64,000 nucleotides of DNA from Progne subis subis (lineage: Eukaryota; Chordata; Aves; Passeriformes; Hirundinidae). The notes under the pieces are model-generated. The model saw only the letters and a list, made by a program, of their open reading frames with translations. It was not told where the DNA came from and searched no databases. Shown here in pieces: positions 35,511 to 49,200 of this stretch. How positions within the stretch are numbered: the first letter of the stretch is position 1; every line of letters starts with the position of its first letter. The position numbers were made by a program, and so were the translations under genes. The stretch is taken from contig JAKJHU010000026.1 of assembly GCA_022316685.1 (NCBI GenBank), positions 3,038,501 to 3,102,500 of the forward strand, written 5' to 3'.

Positions 35511-38500
35511 TTGAGTTACTGCCATGAGGTTTTTGGTTGTTTTTTTATTTGGGCTGTATTTTAAGAGTAATGCACTATTTTTCCTATTAGTTGTCACTGA
35601 GTTAATTTATAGAAATAAATATAGAAAAAGTTTGCCACATTTCACAATGGCAAACTCAGTGATGAAAAATTTCCTAAAAAATTCTTTTAGGGGGCACAGC
35701 ACATATAACTTTCGCTGTCCATAAATACTAAGTTTCACTCTTATTCTTTCATAGAATTAGCATTTTTTCATTGGTAGAATGCTAAGTTGTTGTGCTGAAA
35801 ATTAAAGCTGATTAGAAGAGAGGATAAAATATCTGAAACTCTTCAGCCATGCAGCTGTCAAATCTGAAAATCTGACAGAAAGTATTGTATAATTCCTGCA
35901 TTTAAAAGAAATAAATAAAACAATGTTGTTTGCATTGTCATCTTTACTGCTATCCAGATGAACAGACAGTATTTCAATTATAAATCCATTTCAACAACAA
36001 TAGCTATTCATTTTTATTCATTAAAATAAAAAAAGCCTAAATAACATATGATGTGACACTTGGATTTTTCTATAATTGCATATTTATTCATGAGGGACAA
36101 TGCATATGCCAGATGTACAAAATAATAAGACTTTTTTTTTTTTTTTTTTTACATGGGTTTGAAAAAATGTTTCTAAAAATATAGTGCATGCCTATGTGTG
36201 TTTTTGTCACCTGTGTGTGTATAAATACAGCTGTGTGAGAGTATTCTAAACACATTTATGTGTGCCTGCTGTTTGTTTGTGTTTTCAAACTATTGTGATA
36301 GTAGAGCCTTGTATATATTTAAGGCTTTATAAATACAGCTTTGAAAGCAGTTAGCTGGACATGTGGCACAACAGGTGAAAGGTGTTGTTATAGGATGAGA
36401 ACAAACAAGGTGTTAAGTTGATATTTAAAATCATACTCTAATGATGTTTTGTATCAATTATTCCAAAAAAGCTGTGGTAGCTATTATTTTATAGTCCTTT
36501 CTTAGTGCTTCAGCCTTCTCATCAGGGATTTGGAACTTTAGGTTGCCTGTCAGATATGTAGAGGTGGTGAGAAGAGCAACAATTTTAAAAATCTGAGCTC
36601 ACATTATCTATGTAGTGGCTACTCTCTAGTACACAGAACCTCTGCCCTGAAAAACCACACAAGAACTATAAAAAGCTGTATCATTCATGCCTTAATGGAC
36701 TGTAAGGCATCAGAGTAACAACATTAAACAGCATGCTTCCTGAGCAAATGGCTTAAGCCTTCACTGGTGGAATTAGTTCCTTCCACTAGCAGAGGAAGCT
36801 GCCCGTAAGCTGTGAATTTCTTCTCACTTTTTATAAGATATGTGGTTGTGATAGATTGATGGAAGAAATATTACAGCAGTATATGGCTACATTTTCCATC
36901 ACTTTCACAGCAAGAAACTGGATATCTGAATTCTGAACTTTTCAGAATAGAGTGCAAGCCATCTTTGCTTCTTTCTCACACATTTGGTTTTGAGTGTGCC
37001 ACATGCAGACTGTTTAGATTTGATATTTGTCCCTTAGCCTGAAAGGATAAGCTACAGAAATATATTAACATGGGATATTATGGAACAAGGTGGAAAACGA
37101 ATGCATTATGCTTTAAGAGCCTATGCATCATTGAAATTATTTCTGTTCCTGTTCTTCTGTGTGTTTTACCCACAGAAAATGGTAGCAGGCATTTGGACAT
37201 TCCTTAGAAGTAAAAAAGCCCAACAGCTAAACTAACCTTAATCCTCCATTTCAATGGTTAAGAATTTAACATTGTTTTGATTTTATTTGGGAGTGGTCTA
37301 GATTTTATTTTAGATATTATGCAAGAAGAGATAATCTCTGACATAATATAAACTAGTTCTTTCTTGTTCCAAATACCTCTAAAATGTTACTTCAGAAGTC
37401 TCCTAAGACTTCAGTTGTTTCTTTCAGCCCTGGCTGATATTAGGGCTGATATTACCAACTCAGATAGATGTTGAAAATGTAGTTGCAACCTTTGTAATCC
37501 TAAATACACTTTTATTTGGTGAACTTGTTTTGATTACATATTAAATGATTCCTTACCTTATCAGTAACAGTATCTTAGCTTCACTGTCTACCTCACGTGC
37601 TCATTTCAGAAGCTCCATCGACAAGTTACTACTGTAGAATATGCCCAGTTGTACCCATCCTACACTCCTGTGCATTTATTTCTCACCAAATATTTGCAGA
37701 GCTGAAGCGGCTTTGTTTTCAAATGAGGAATTCTTCGTGATGTACAGTCTTTGATTTTCCTTGAAACATTATTGTCATGTTACTCATTAGGTTCCTGGCA
37801 GTCCCTCTAACACACATAACACTAACATATCTCTAGTGAACTGACCTACACTAGAATGTACATTCCTGCTCAAGTACAGCTGAGTCTCTCATAGCATTAG
37901 TTTTGCAAAACAGCTCCATCTGATTTACTTCACTTTGTGTGCAGCTGAAGCACTGAGTGCAGCTGTAAGCACTCTCTGGACCATAAATCTCTTTAAACAG
38001 GCCTGCTTTCAACAGCAACATCCTTACCTGACTGTTTTCCATATCATCTGCCAGCTGAGAAAAAGTAAAATTGTCTTGTAATAACGGTTTGTTTACTTTA
38101 TCCACATATTATTCTACTTTCTGCAAACCAAAGAGTAGATGAAGTGGCAGATGGACAGGGAAGGCAAGGGTACAGAATAGCTCTGGGCATTTGTGATCTT
38201 TAAAATAGAGCCAATATTTTCATCTGCAAATTTCTTCAGAGTCCCTGAGCTGTAACACCTTGCTTCACTGGAACCTCTGCTGCAATCCTGCCGTCAGCAA
38301 ATTCACAGAATATTATGGCAAAGCATGGCTAGTTGCCACAGAATGAATACTTACTGCTTTCTTGTTTTAACGCTTGTATGGGAATTTCTGTTTTGGATGT
38401 GAAGGTACATTAGTACCTTGTTAAAGATGGGAAATATTACCAGGCACATATTTCCAAGTTATAAGCAAGAAGAGCAATTAGACAATTTTCTGTCACTGCA

Positions 38501-40944
38501 AAGTTCAGCATCAATAAAAAGCCTTATCTCTGGTAGTTTACGGGTAAGATCACAAAAATATTTTGCAGGCTTATTACATCATTACAGGTTCTAGCTGCTT
38601 GCACAGCCCTCTTCCTGGCAGGTGTAGAGTGAAAAAGCAATGGGATTTTTCTCATGTATTTCATTCCATTATCTGGAAGTTTGCTTTGAGTTGTCACAAA
38701 GCCTTCACTTTCTCTAACAGAAATTTGCAAACTTCATACTAAGATGTTAGAAATTAAGATGGATACTCGCTAATTTTAACTTAAAGCCTAAGAGTTGATG
38801 TTAGCAGCAATAAAAACCACCAGAAAGCCAGTATATGCAGCTATAAGCATCACCATGAGAATATTTTCTGTGTATGGAGGATTATGCAGCATAAAACCTG
38901 GGGATTTTCAAGCAGGAAAGTTGGAGCTGCTTCTGTTTAATGTTTGTTAGCATTCAGGGAATCATTTCATTGTGCTTCCTTTACTCGACTCCCCCTTAAT
39001 ACCCAAAACTGCTACTTGCAAAGAGTCCAAAGAGCAATAATACTCATCTATTAATATCTTCTCATTTATATTATAAGCTATTCCAGGAAGATGTAAAATA
39101 TTGACTAACTTCTTGATTCTAGGAGTATCAATACTAACAGCTGCTCCTCACTAGTCAGGCAGAAAAAGACAGGAGATTGGCTTGCAAATAATGAAAAGAT
39201 GGGGGTATTTCTTTGTTTTCAAAAATGACTGATGATTCCATCTTTTCATCTAACCTATCCTCTCAGTTTGAGTTATTCAGATTACTGGGGGGTTGTTTGT
39301 TTGTTTGTTTGTTTTTTGTCTCTAGAAAAATATATTATTCTGTTTCATTGTTCCATTGTTATTTAATATCAAATGGAAAACTTTATGTAATAATTAATCT
39401 AAAAAATGGTCTTTAAGATGCTCGCCTTTAGTGGTTACTATACACTATGTGAACAAAGCAATACAAAGAGATCTCATTGACTTGCATGCTTATTTTCATT
39501 ATATTGTGAAAAAAATGTAGTCACAAACTTCTTATTGACTCAGCTTTAGGTAGCTGTTAACACCCAGTATTATTAATGCAGTGCCACACATCTAGTTTGT
39601 TCCTCACATTGTTTCCACTACCTCTGTGTTCATCATTCTTAAGGGACTTAAATCACTTTTCCTTCCAGTGTCATCTCATCTATCAGTGCAATAATTTTTT
39701 ATTTCTCTATTTGGATTCATTACAATTTTTCATAAAAAGAACCTCTAAATGATTTCACCATTCAAATATTTGTCTGTGTGTTCAAATATTTTATAGAAAT
39801 TTTTACTGAATTAAGCATGTTTTGGTGTTAAAGCTGCAGCCATCAGTATGTATTTTTTAACAGAACTTCTCAAGAATAAAGATTGATCATAAAATGTAAA
39901 ACATATGCTAAAATATACAACACCATTTCTAAATGAACAGTAAACTTTTATTTTGCTAGTCTCTGATTTATTAGTTGATATTACATCTTAACTTTTGTAA
40001 AATCAAGGAGAAAAAATTAAGCAACAAGGGCTTAAGCAAATTCTTTTCATAGCTTTGTTGTATCTTTTGTTAGATAATAAAGCAATTGAAACAGCGAAAC
40101 AGAATTGTTTTTATAAATACTGTCTCATAGAGCCAAAAATTCTTTATAATGTACACTTATATTCATTATTGATGTTTTTTAAATTATGAAATAAACAAGA
40201 GATATAAAACAGATTAAGAAAGGTAAAAACAAAAGCCACTATATGTTTGTTTTTTGGGGTTTTTTTGTTGTTTTTTTTTCTATGTATTCTGTATAATTAG
40301 TGTTCATTCTTTTTGGGTTGTCTCATTTCAGATATACTGGTCATTTTATTTAATCTGACAGTGTAAAATAATAACAAATATAACAGTACTGCATTTTTGC
40401 AATTGTGGATCGTATCACACACAGGATCTGAGAGTCTTATGATCTTTTGTTGAGTCTTGTGACTCTCAGAAGAAGCTTCTCCAGATCCAGATGTTGTATG
40501 ACAGTCATGTTACTTGAAGAAAGAGTAATGTTATCACTGATTGGTTTACATATATACATATAGCATTTATTCAGATTCACACAATAATCCTATTATGCAA
40601 CCAAATCTATATGCTATATGTGGGATCTCAATGATAGGTGATGTATAAACAAGAAACTGATTTATTCATCTTTTTTCAATTCCAGTAAAGCGGGTACATG
40701 ACACTTTATTTCTTCTCAAAAGGTTTTTTATTCAAGAAAATGTCAGTAATCCTGGCTTGCAGGCATATGTTATTCAGCTTTGTCTCAAAGGTAATCCTTT
40801 CTTATAATTCTTCCTCCAGGATGGCCAGACAATTAGTTCAAGTGATTTTGAATTCTCGAGTGATGAAGGACTAGAAGGTATTATGTTTCATGGAGCGTCT
40901 TTTTCTACTAGCTATAAAAAATTCACCTCTATTGAGATGCTGTG
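35509..40944. other. Unique-looking AT-rich sequence, no gene seen
   Basis: Contains T19 at 36132-36150, a GTTT run near 39293-39315, and the 13-bp 'tataaatacagct' occurring twice about 110 bp apart (near 36220 and 36328). No frame longer than 84 codons and no domain. Confidence 0.4.
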
Positions 40945-41580
40945 GGAAAAATGAGTGCAGAAGAAAGACTTGAGGATATTTGTGGAGGAAAAATTAGACA
41001 TCAGCTTGCAATGTGCACTTGCAGCCCAGGAAGCCAAATGTATTCTAGTTGCATCAAAAAAGTGGCCAGTAGGTCATTGGAGGTGATTTTCTCCCTTTGC
41101 TCTCATGTGAGATCCCACCTGTAGTGCTGCATGTAGTTCTGGGGTTCTCAGCATAGGAAAGATATGGACCTGATGGAATTGGTCCAGAGGAAGGCCACAA
41201 AAATACTCAGAAGGATGGAATACCTCCTTATTAAAGAAAAGCTGAGATAGTCGCAGTTGTTCAGCCTTATCAAGTGAAGGCTCCGAGGAGACATTATTGC
41301 AGCCTTTCAGTACTTGAAGGAGCCTTATAAGAAAGATGAAGAGGGAGTTTTTACCAGTGTCTATAGTAATAGGACAAGGCACAACTGTTTTAAACTGAAA
41401 GAGGGTAGGTGTAAATTAAATATAATGAAGAACATTTTTACTATGAGAGTGATGAGACACTGGGAGAGATTGCCCAGAGATGTGAATTTTCTTTGGAGGA
41501 GTTCTAGGTCAGGCTTCATGGAGCTGTAACTAATCTGATGTAGTGAAAGATATCATTGGCCATGGCAAGGGGTTTGGAAC
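40945..41580 (+). mobile_element. CR1 LINE 3' part, plus strand
   Basis: Covers the end of the reverse transcriptase and the 3' untranslated region: 'gcaatgtgcacttgcagccc' at about 41008, 'aaaagtggccag' near 41058, 'gatcccacctgtagtgctgc' near 41110, and 'ggacaaggcacaactg' near 41372. It stops at 'ggtttggaac' about 50 bp before the expected octamer end and is fused there to an upstream CR1 segment (next entry). No frame stays open beyond about 70 codons. Confidence 0.9.
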
Positions 41581-41935
41581 AAATGGGAACCTACAGACTT
41601 GTCAGTGTGACCTCAGTACTGGGGAGGGCCATATGGCAGATGATCTGTGCCATCACGTGGCACTTACAAGATAACCAGGTGATCAGGTGTACTCATGGTT
41701 TATGAGAACTTTATGAGCATGGGTGTATGAGAAGCAGCTGCTGCTCGACTATCCTGACCTTTTTCTATCACAAAATCACAGAATCATCAAGGTTGGAAGT
41801 GACCTTCAAGTTCATCTAATCTGACCATCAACCTAGCACTACCACAGTCACCCTTGGATGACCTACCTCTCCCATAGAGTGGATGAGAAAAAGGCTGTGG
41901 ATGTAATTTACCTGAACTTTACTAAAGTGCTCTTC
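41581..41935 (+). mobile_element. CR1 reverse-transcriptase fragment, plus strand
   Basis: Corresponds to the fingers and palm part of the CR1 reverse transcriptase ('gggaacctacagacttgtcagtg' near 41586; 'gtggatgtaatttacctgaac' near 41898), which in an intact element lies upstream of the segment at 40945-41580. It is split by a nested minus-strand piece at 41768-41873. Confidence 0.75.
41768..41873 (-). mobile_element. Nested CR1 3' end, minus strand
   Basis: Begins 'aaaatcacagaatcatcaagg', the reverse of a CR1 3' end, and runs about 105 bp before the host CR1 reading resumes with 'agtggatgag'. It is the same subfamily type as 15205-15840. Confidence 0.8.
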
Positions 41936-42291
41936 AAGAATAAGTATTTTAGGGTAAAAACTGTTGGAAAGGAATCATCCAGATTAATAGTTTTTCTCTG
42001 CCATTCTGTGGATAATAACATATAAGCAAAAAGGAACATTTCCCTCACTACATTATCAAATTCATATTTCAAACCTTGAGTTTTTCTTTCCTGTGATACC
42101 TCTCACAGTAAATGGCACTTTAATAATATGCTCCTTAGTATATGTCATTTTTTTTCACTGCAGTAGGAAGGAGAGAAATGGACATTTTCTTACAAATGAG
42201 GCTCTGAATTAAGACATTGTGGATTTTATTTTAAGGTTTTTTTTTTTTTTTTTTTTTTTTTTCAGGATCATTTTAAAGTTACCTATTGTTT

Positions 42292-42342
<51 letters not shown>

Positions 42343-43285
42343 GCTGATTTTGGTTTTCCATTTGGTTACCTAATGAGATGTCCCAGACACCTCAATATGA
42401 ATTTACTTCAGAACCTCCTTCACAGTCTGGGAAGGTCTCAGCCAAAGCTAACTGTACCAGCTCTGAGGAAGGGTGAGAGACAGCAGGAAAGTGTGGAGTG
42501 TGAGTAGGCACATTCTATTCAGGTTGAAGAGGTGGTCATGTGTGATTTACAAAATATTCAGACCTAAACACTGCCTTGAAAAAGTGTCCCTTTCCTCCTG
42601 AACTCCTTTTAAGGGCTATATTCTTTTGATATTTTTTAGTAAGAAGCAGCTTTCTCTAACTCTGCATTGAGTTACTCTTTGACAAAGAATTGAGTACTTT
42701 CCAGAACTTTCTTTCCTGCCAGCAAAATGAAGTAATATTTACTCCCTGCTGGCCTTACTGTTATATTTTTGGATGCACGTCTGAGTCATAAACCAAATTT
42801 CATGTTTCTCTGCTACTACTTCAAAATGATAGTGCTCTCAATTACATGTACCCAGCCTTCTAGATAGCTTGACATCTTCCATTTTCTACTCGCTCAGCAC
42901 ATGTCTTCCAGTTTCTTTTTTACAATTTTCAGTTTATTCCATCTTGTGCACAAAATTTCACTCCCAGGGAGAGTTCAATGGTTTTTGGCAGCTGTGAATG
43001 TGTCTCCCTGCTGATGACAGAAAATCACAGTTCACCCAGTTAGGGATGTGTTTCATTGACTTAAGCAATGCTAGCACCCAGGCTAGCAATGAAACTCCAA
43101 GTTCCAGAGCATTTCAGAAGCCTTGTGCTTTAGACAATAGATAAAGCAGAGGAAGGACAGACATCACCAGTGTCAGTAAGAGTAACAAACAGGTTAAAAG
43201 AGACAGACCCAAGAAGAAATACTGAGCAGCTCCAGCATGCTCTTTCAGTGAAAGAAGCTTGCAAGTAGGCTGATATATACTTTCC
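41936..43285. other. Unique-looking sequence with paired poly(T), no gene seen
   Basis: Holds two poly(T) runs (listed separately). Otherwise no family match or supported coding region. Confidence 0.4.
42237..42339. repeat. Paired poly(T) runs, T26 and T46
   Basis: T26 at 42237-42262 and T46 at 42294-42339, 31 bp apart. Confidence 0.9.
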
Positions 43286-43571
43286 ACAAGGGCATGTAGT
43301 GATAGGACAAGAGGAAATGGCCTTTAGGTGAAGGAGAGTCGATGGAGATTAGATATTGGGAAGTTTTTTACTGTGAGGTTGGTGAGGCACTGGAACAGGT
43401 TTTTGAGAGAAGTCGTGGAATCCCCATTTCTGGAAGTGTTCAGGGTCAGGCTGGATGGGGCTTTGAGCAACTGGGTGTAGCAGAAGGTGTCCCTGCCCAC
43501 AGCAGAGACGGTTGGAATTAGATGATCTTTGAAGTCCATTCGAACTCAGACCATTCTATGATTTTTTGAAA
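43286..43571 (+). mobile_element. CR1 3' end, plus strand, intact terminus
   Basis: Runs from 'gcatgtagtgataggacaag' near 43293 through the 3' untranslated region to 'ccattctatgatt' at about 43552-43564, the proper CR1 octamer end. It is a strongly 5'-truncated copy of about 285 bp, subfamily like the 2473 copy. Confidence 0.9.
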
Positions 43572-45816
43572 GCTGAAAAGTCTTCATGGCTCTGACTAAT
43601 TTAGGTTTAAGCTAGAGAAAAATTCTTCCCTGTCCCCAAAGCTATTGATCAGTCTCATTGAGAAGGACACTGTGAGAGGTATTGCTACAAGTCCTATGCC
43701 TCAGACCTGTTGATATGTCAGAGAACCTACCTGAATGTCATTTTTTGATCCTGAATCCAACTATGCTAAACACCTTTTCCTTCACAAGAGGATGAGGACT
43801 GATTTCTCTAATCTTCCCCTACTCATTTGAATAAGTCAACATGACGAGTTCAAATGTAGAAGATAGGAAGAAAAATACCCTTCCTTGTCCTTGTAGAAGC
43901 AGCTGAAGTCTTGAAGTGTGACATGAAAATACCATTTCCTTCTACATCCTAGGATGTTCAGTTTTCTTCTCCTGGGACGGAATGAATGGGTGAACAAAAG
44001 AAATAGACAGTTCTGTCTTTGTCATTACTTTGGTAAAAAACATTAAATTATAACACTATCAAAGAGCGTACTTTATTTTGTTAGAAGTTCACAAGTTACC
44101 GTGGACCATTTGATGCTTAACAGCTGAAGTAAGGGTTAATAAGATTCCTAACTCAGTGCCAGACTTCAGTACATTAGGTATTGTATCACCCAGAGCATTT
44201 TGCAAAATACAGCTAAAATTTGTACCCTCTGCTCATGAGTTCAGGGACCTAGGGACAGAGGAAATAGGGCTTAGATGCTGATTGATTTCTTTTCCTTCGT
44301 TTTCAAAGGAAAATTGTTCTCTCACCTTGGCTGGTCAGAGCCTTTTGACAGAAGCTGTGGGAATGCAACATTCCCCAGAGCAGCAGGAGAAAGGGACAGA
44401 GTACCCAAGTAAGTTGAACGTCCACCTATGGGACCAAATCTGGTGCTGGCAGAGCTCACCAAGGCTGATGTGAGGCTCCTGCTGCTTAAAAGGTTACGTG
44501 TAATGAAAGGAGATTTGTGATGGCTGGTCAAAAACAAACATCTCATCCTCTTCAAGACAGGCCAAGAAGGCGGGCAAAGAGACTACAAGACAGAAAGTTT
44601 TTACACTGCTTTCTTTTCAGTTCATGTACTACCTGATGCAGAATTAAATAGGTTTCCAAATTGTGGTATTCCCACTACTTAAGAGGTAGGGATGTATGTG
44701 AGAATTAACATGCATGCATTCTGTTTTTCTCAAGCACAAACTCAAGTAAACTAAACCTAGTGTGGTCTTCTGAAAATGTACTAATTCTAAACAAGACAAG
44801 CAGTACTGTTTTCTGGGTTGTATTCCTAGCACACCTCTACTCTTCTTTTGGGAGCAGGGGAGATAGAAGAGTTGTTGCTAAGCAGCAGCTGTCACCAGAA
44901 AGGTCTATATTGTGGTAGTGGATTAAGTGACCCTGAAGTATCTCTCTTCTGAAGACTTTCTGTCTGTTAACTGTTGAAATAATTTATAGCCATAGTATTC
45001 AGCCCAATGTGTATATCCATTTTTCCTTTTCCATCCATCTGTATTGACTGTGATGCCAGGTGACTTAAGAGCTGTCTAGATTTCTTGTTAGTATTCTGAG
45101 GAAGTCTGGCCCTAGAGCCAGTCTGGACAGTGCTGGAGTAAAAGTCTACCTGCTGGAGGAGAAGTCTACCTACTTTCTACTCGCTAATATGATCCCCATT
45201 ACTACCATTTTGTTAAGAAAAACAAAACTAACTGTGTGAATAACTCCTTAATCCTTGTCTTCTTTTCCCATAAAAAATATATTTTCTTCCTCACAGACAG
45301 AGTTGTTACGACCAACTCTCAAAATAATAGTTTCAGAAAATACTTTTGAGAATAAATTTTTCTGCTTGTGAGAAAGTTATGCAATAAATACATTTAATGA
45401 AAACTCAAATCAGAACAAGTACCATCTTTCCTACAGGAAAATTAGCCTTGATTGGGCACCACCCACTTTTCTTAAACTTTTAGGACTACAACTATACAAA
45501 CATGGTACTGCTGCTTAGACATCATTAAAAGATATTTTTAAAGGCTACAAAAAGTATGATGTTATTTCTTGCATAACCTTTGTTCTAGATTTGAATTACT
45601 GACTACAAGAAATTCCAAGGTTTAATGACATTCTGATGGGCAGAAATTACAGAAAGACCGATGTAAAATGTAGTAATGTATTTTGGAAAGACAAACAACT
45701 AACAATTTCTCACGCATATAGTTGTGACTAAGGAAAACTTCTCCACTTGGAGACTTTTTAAGTTATATTCAACCTTGATATTTGGCAGTGTATTTTGGAA
45801 AGATGTGTTAGTTATG
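43572..45816. other. Unique-looking sequence, no gene seen
   Basis: No repeat family or coding region is recognised. The short opposing frames near 44282-44555 have no known domain. Confidence 0.4.
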
Positions 45817-45822
45817 CACCAT

Positions 45823-46216
45823 TGTTGTGGTTCTTTAGGGAGAACAGGTGTCTGTCGATGGCAAAAGGAAAGAGTGTGCTCTTTGTCCGGGGGGGGGAAT
45901 CAGGGCTTTATTTGGGTCCTGCCCCTCCAGCTCCGTTCCTGTTCCCCAGTCCTCGTTCTGGTGAAAAAGAGACCTCCTCCCCCTCCTCCCATGGCTTCTT
46001 CCCAGGGGGGACGGGCCCAGAGGCGGGGACAAGCCACTATCCAATCAGGAACAAGGTGGGAGTGGAACAGAGCTGGGACACATTCCAGTGTGGGAGGATG
46101 GGCGGGGCTGAGCAGGGACAAACCTCGTGATACATTTTCCAAGGGAACAGAAGAAACATTACAAAACCCAATATAACAATGAAATACAATATAAACCAAA
46201 GTAACACACTACAACA
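45823..46216 (-). mobile_element. Compact solo LTR, ERVK-type, perfect 6-bp TSD
   Basis: A 394-bp LTR with perfect terminal inverted repeats TGTTGT / ACAACA. An exact 6-bp duplication CACCAT flanks it at 45817-45822 and 46217-46222. Orientation is minus, judged from AATAAA on that strand at 45907-45912. The centre (45890-46110) is GC-rich and the right third AT-rich, the usual U3 to R/U5 shift for a reverse copy. No clear TATA box is found, so the core promoter may be of a different type. Plus-strand frames of 111-150 codons here come from the GC-rich sequence and are not genes. Confidence 0.85.
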
Positions 46217-46222
46217 CACCAT

Positions 46223-49200
46223 AGCACAGATAAAATCTTGGAAAGATATGAAAGGTAGAAAAAGAAGTCACACCCATTGAGACTGTAGCTGCCTGAAATT
46301 TACCTGGGGATGTGGTCCAGGTGGCTATGGCAGTGATACTGTCCTCTGACATGAAAAAGCTTGTCTTGCATTACTTGACATTGGGTGGTGCAGACTGCAG
46401 ATGTGGATCTGCTTTCTAGACTCCCCCATATGATATACATTTTTTAGCTCTGAATAGCTTCCACTATTGTTGAATTCTAAACCCCTAATTATGGACAGTT
46501 TAATGAAGACCAATTTTTGTATTTTTCTTCAGATCAGCTTTATCCTGGGATTCCTTAAATTGCAGCACAAATTCCTCTGGAGTATGTCTGGCCATCAAAA
46601 AACCCCACAAAATATGAATACAGCCAAAACCAGGGTCTGAAATCTAAATTGATTTTACAGTTTAGTGTCCAGGTGCCAGTGCATAAAAACCTTCACACAA
46701 AGTGATTACAGTAGTTTAAACATTTTAAGACTGGTCTGCTGATTGATTTTGTCAGACCTTGGGGTGTACTCTTCCTCAGTATAGGTTTCTGGAGGACAAC
46801 AGAAAGCAAGATATGTGTATTTGGTTCCACTCCTGAGACACTGATACAAAAGGTGTAATATTTCAGTCAAAGCTTGCATCCTAATACAAGTGCAAAATAT
46901 ATGTAAACTCTCTTGTTTTTAATGTCAGGGCAGTGAGAAATGGAAAAAATGCATAGGACCTAAATCAGATAAAATACATGTTATAGCATCTGTCCTTAGT
47001 TAAATAATCAGTTATATTGTCCTGAGGAAAACTTAGCTGACTGAAGGCAACTGTAGCTGTACATATGTCTGGTAAAGGGAAAAGAGATAAAGAAAGAAAT
47101 CTAATGTGTGGAAAATATGTGTTAAATTACGGTACAGATTAAACAGGTTCAGATACAGTTACAGATTCTACAGTCCCCAGAGCTTTGGGTTTGTTTGGGT
47201 TTTTTTTGTTTTTGTTTGTTTGGTTGGTTGTTTGGTTGGTTTTGGTTTTGTTTGTGGTTTTTTTTGTTGTTGTTTGTTTTGTTTTGTTTTGTAAACCAAT
47301 GTTTATTACTCAAAGTCCACATAAACAGTTTGCTGATTGTGATACCTTGTTGCAGCCTGTCTGTGCTCCCAAACATCGATCACCTTGACAGACTTTAAGA
47401 AGATACTGAGTTAAAGAACACTGAACAAACGTACAGACAACCAGTACCTTCCTTTCTGATTACTGGGGTGGCTCAGGCAGTGCTGGAGTGCACAGCAATA
47501 AGGTAAAGGGGGCCTGGTATTCAATGATATAGGAGATGTCTACTTCAATGCATACCTCCTGTTTTAGTGTGCAATCCACCATGCTTTAGTACAACTTCGC
47601 TTTTTTCAATACTTTGTATATTGGTATATACACATTTTCTTAAATTCAGGAAATTGTGCTTTAGTCCCTTTTTAGGCCACAGGGACTCCTGGGCAATGAA
47701 AGCTATCTTCCTTTATCTAACTTTTTATTGAACAGAATTTACATATTTCTTTTAATTTAAATTGTCACTAGTATTGGGATCAGCTTGTCATTTAAATTTG
47801 AATTAAAGATTTAAACATTTTCTCAAGCTGACCAATTTCATTTTTGCCTTAGGGATTGGGGGTTAAGCAATGCTTTAGAACTTAAAATGGAGAAAATTTG
47901 AACCAAGCTCATGTAAAATAAGCTGAAGTTTTTGCTTAAGACTTAACTTCTGTATTTAAAATTGTATAGTTTTAACAAAAAAGAGATACAGGTTTCTAAT
48001 ATTCCTTTTAGGGATTGCAGAGAGACAGGACTAGCATATGAAAGATTGGCAGATTAAGATAGTTTGAAATTACAACTATGTTAGTGTGATTATTATTTAT
48101 TTTTCAATGCATTATGCACGTATATAGTAATCTTAACTTTTATTCCTCATTGTGTGGTTTAATATTTAGATATTTATTTCTGAAGTTATATAATAAAAAA
48201 TATTTTGGTGTAGTACCAACACATCTCAAAGTGAAAAATTATTTACCAAAGTAGGAAATCAAAATAGTAATTTCCTCCTTTTCTACAACAAATTAAACTC
48301 ATTTTGCTTTCATGAATTTCAACAAACTAATTGAATTTTAATTAGATCTTTTAAAATGAATTTCAATAAAATCTTGCATCAGTAAAATTACTATGATTTT
48401 CTTCTAATTTGGACGCAAAAACTTCTTTACTTCCATTAGAGTTTGAATTAAAAGCTTTCATTTAAATTAATTTCAGTCATTCAGGAGCTTTTTTTTTGTC
48501 AAGCTCTCATACTGAATATGAGTGATGGGGCTGTGAAATGTCCTGGAGTATCAGTCTTCTTTTGGTAAGGAAGGTGGGTTCCTTGAGGTTAGAGGTTGCT
48601 AAGATTTTGAGATCTGCCAGAAAAGTATTGACAAACCACTAATAAACCCAAAACAATTATAAAATGAAAAGTATTTGACAGAAGAAAATTAAATTCTTTA
48701 GTTGTTACCTGTGATCATTTGTGATATTTTTCTCCTGTATAATTTGATGCACATGATAAGGACAAGACCCTTGACTGTCCTGTAGTGTCTTGAATGCTGT
48801 GTGAAATTAGAGACATTGAAAGTTATTCTGTGAGAAACCTTAAACTGTACTTATCAAAATCCTTCCTAACTGAGGTTTGGGATGGGGAGCGTGTGTCTGT
48901 GTGTCTGTGTGTGTGTATTATTAATAACTCTGCAATATCTCTGCTTTAATTTCTCAGGAACCAGTGCAGCTCCTGGTAGTTGAGTGGAGATTTTTTATTG
49001 TTGCTGCTTTTGAGAGAAAACCTGGCATAAAAAAGCCTTTCTGCACACTTCTTTTCAAGGAGGTAATTTAGTTTGTTGCCAAACCAAACAAAGTGGAAAA
49101 TGACACAGTATCAACACCATGCTGAGCTCATCAGAGTGATATAGGCTGCTCTCCAGATTCAGACATATGTATCTACCAATAAATGCTGCTGAAAGCAGAA

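Noticed and set aside
45724..46176. Plus-strand 150-codon open frame, the longest in the window
   Set aside because: Starts outside and runs through a reverse-oriented LTR; proline and glycine runs come from C and G homopolymers.
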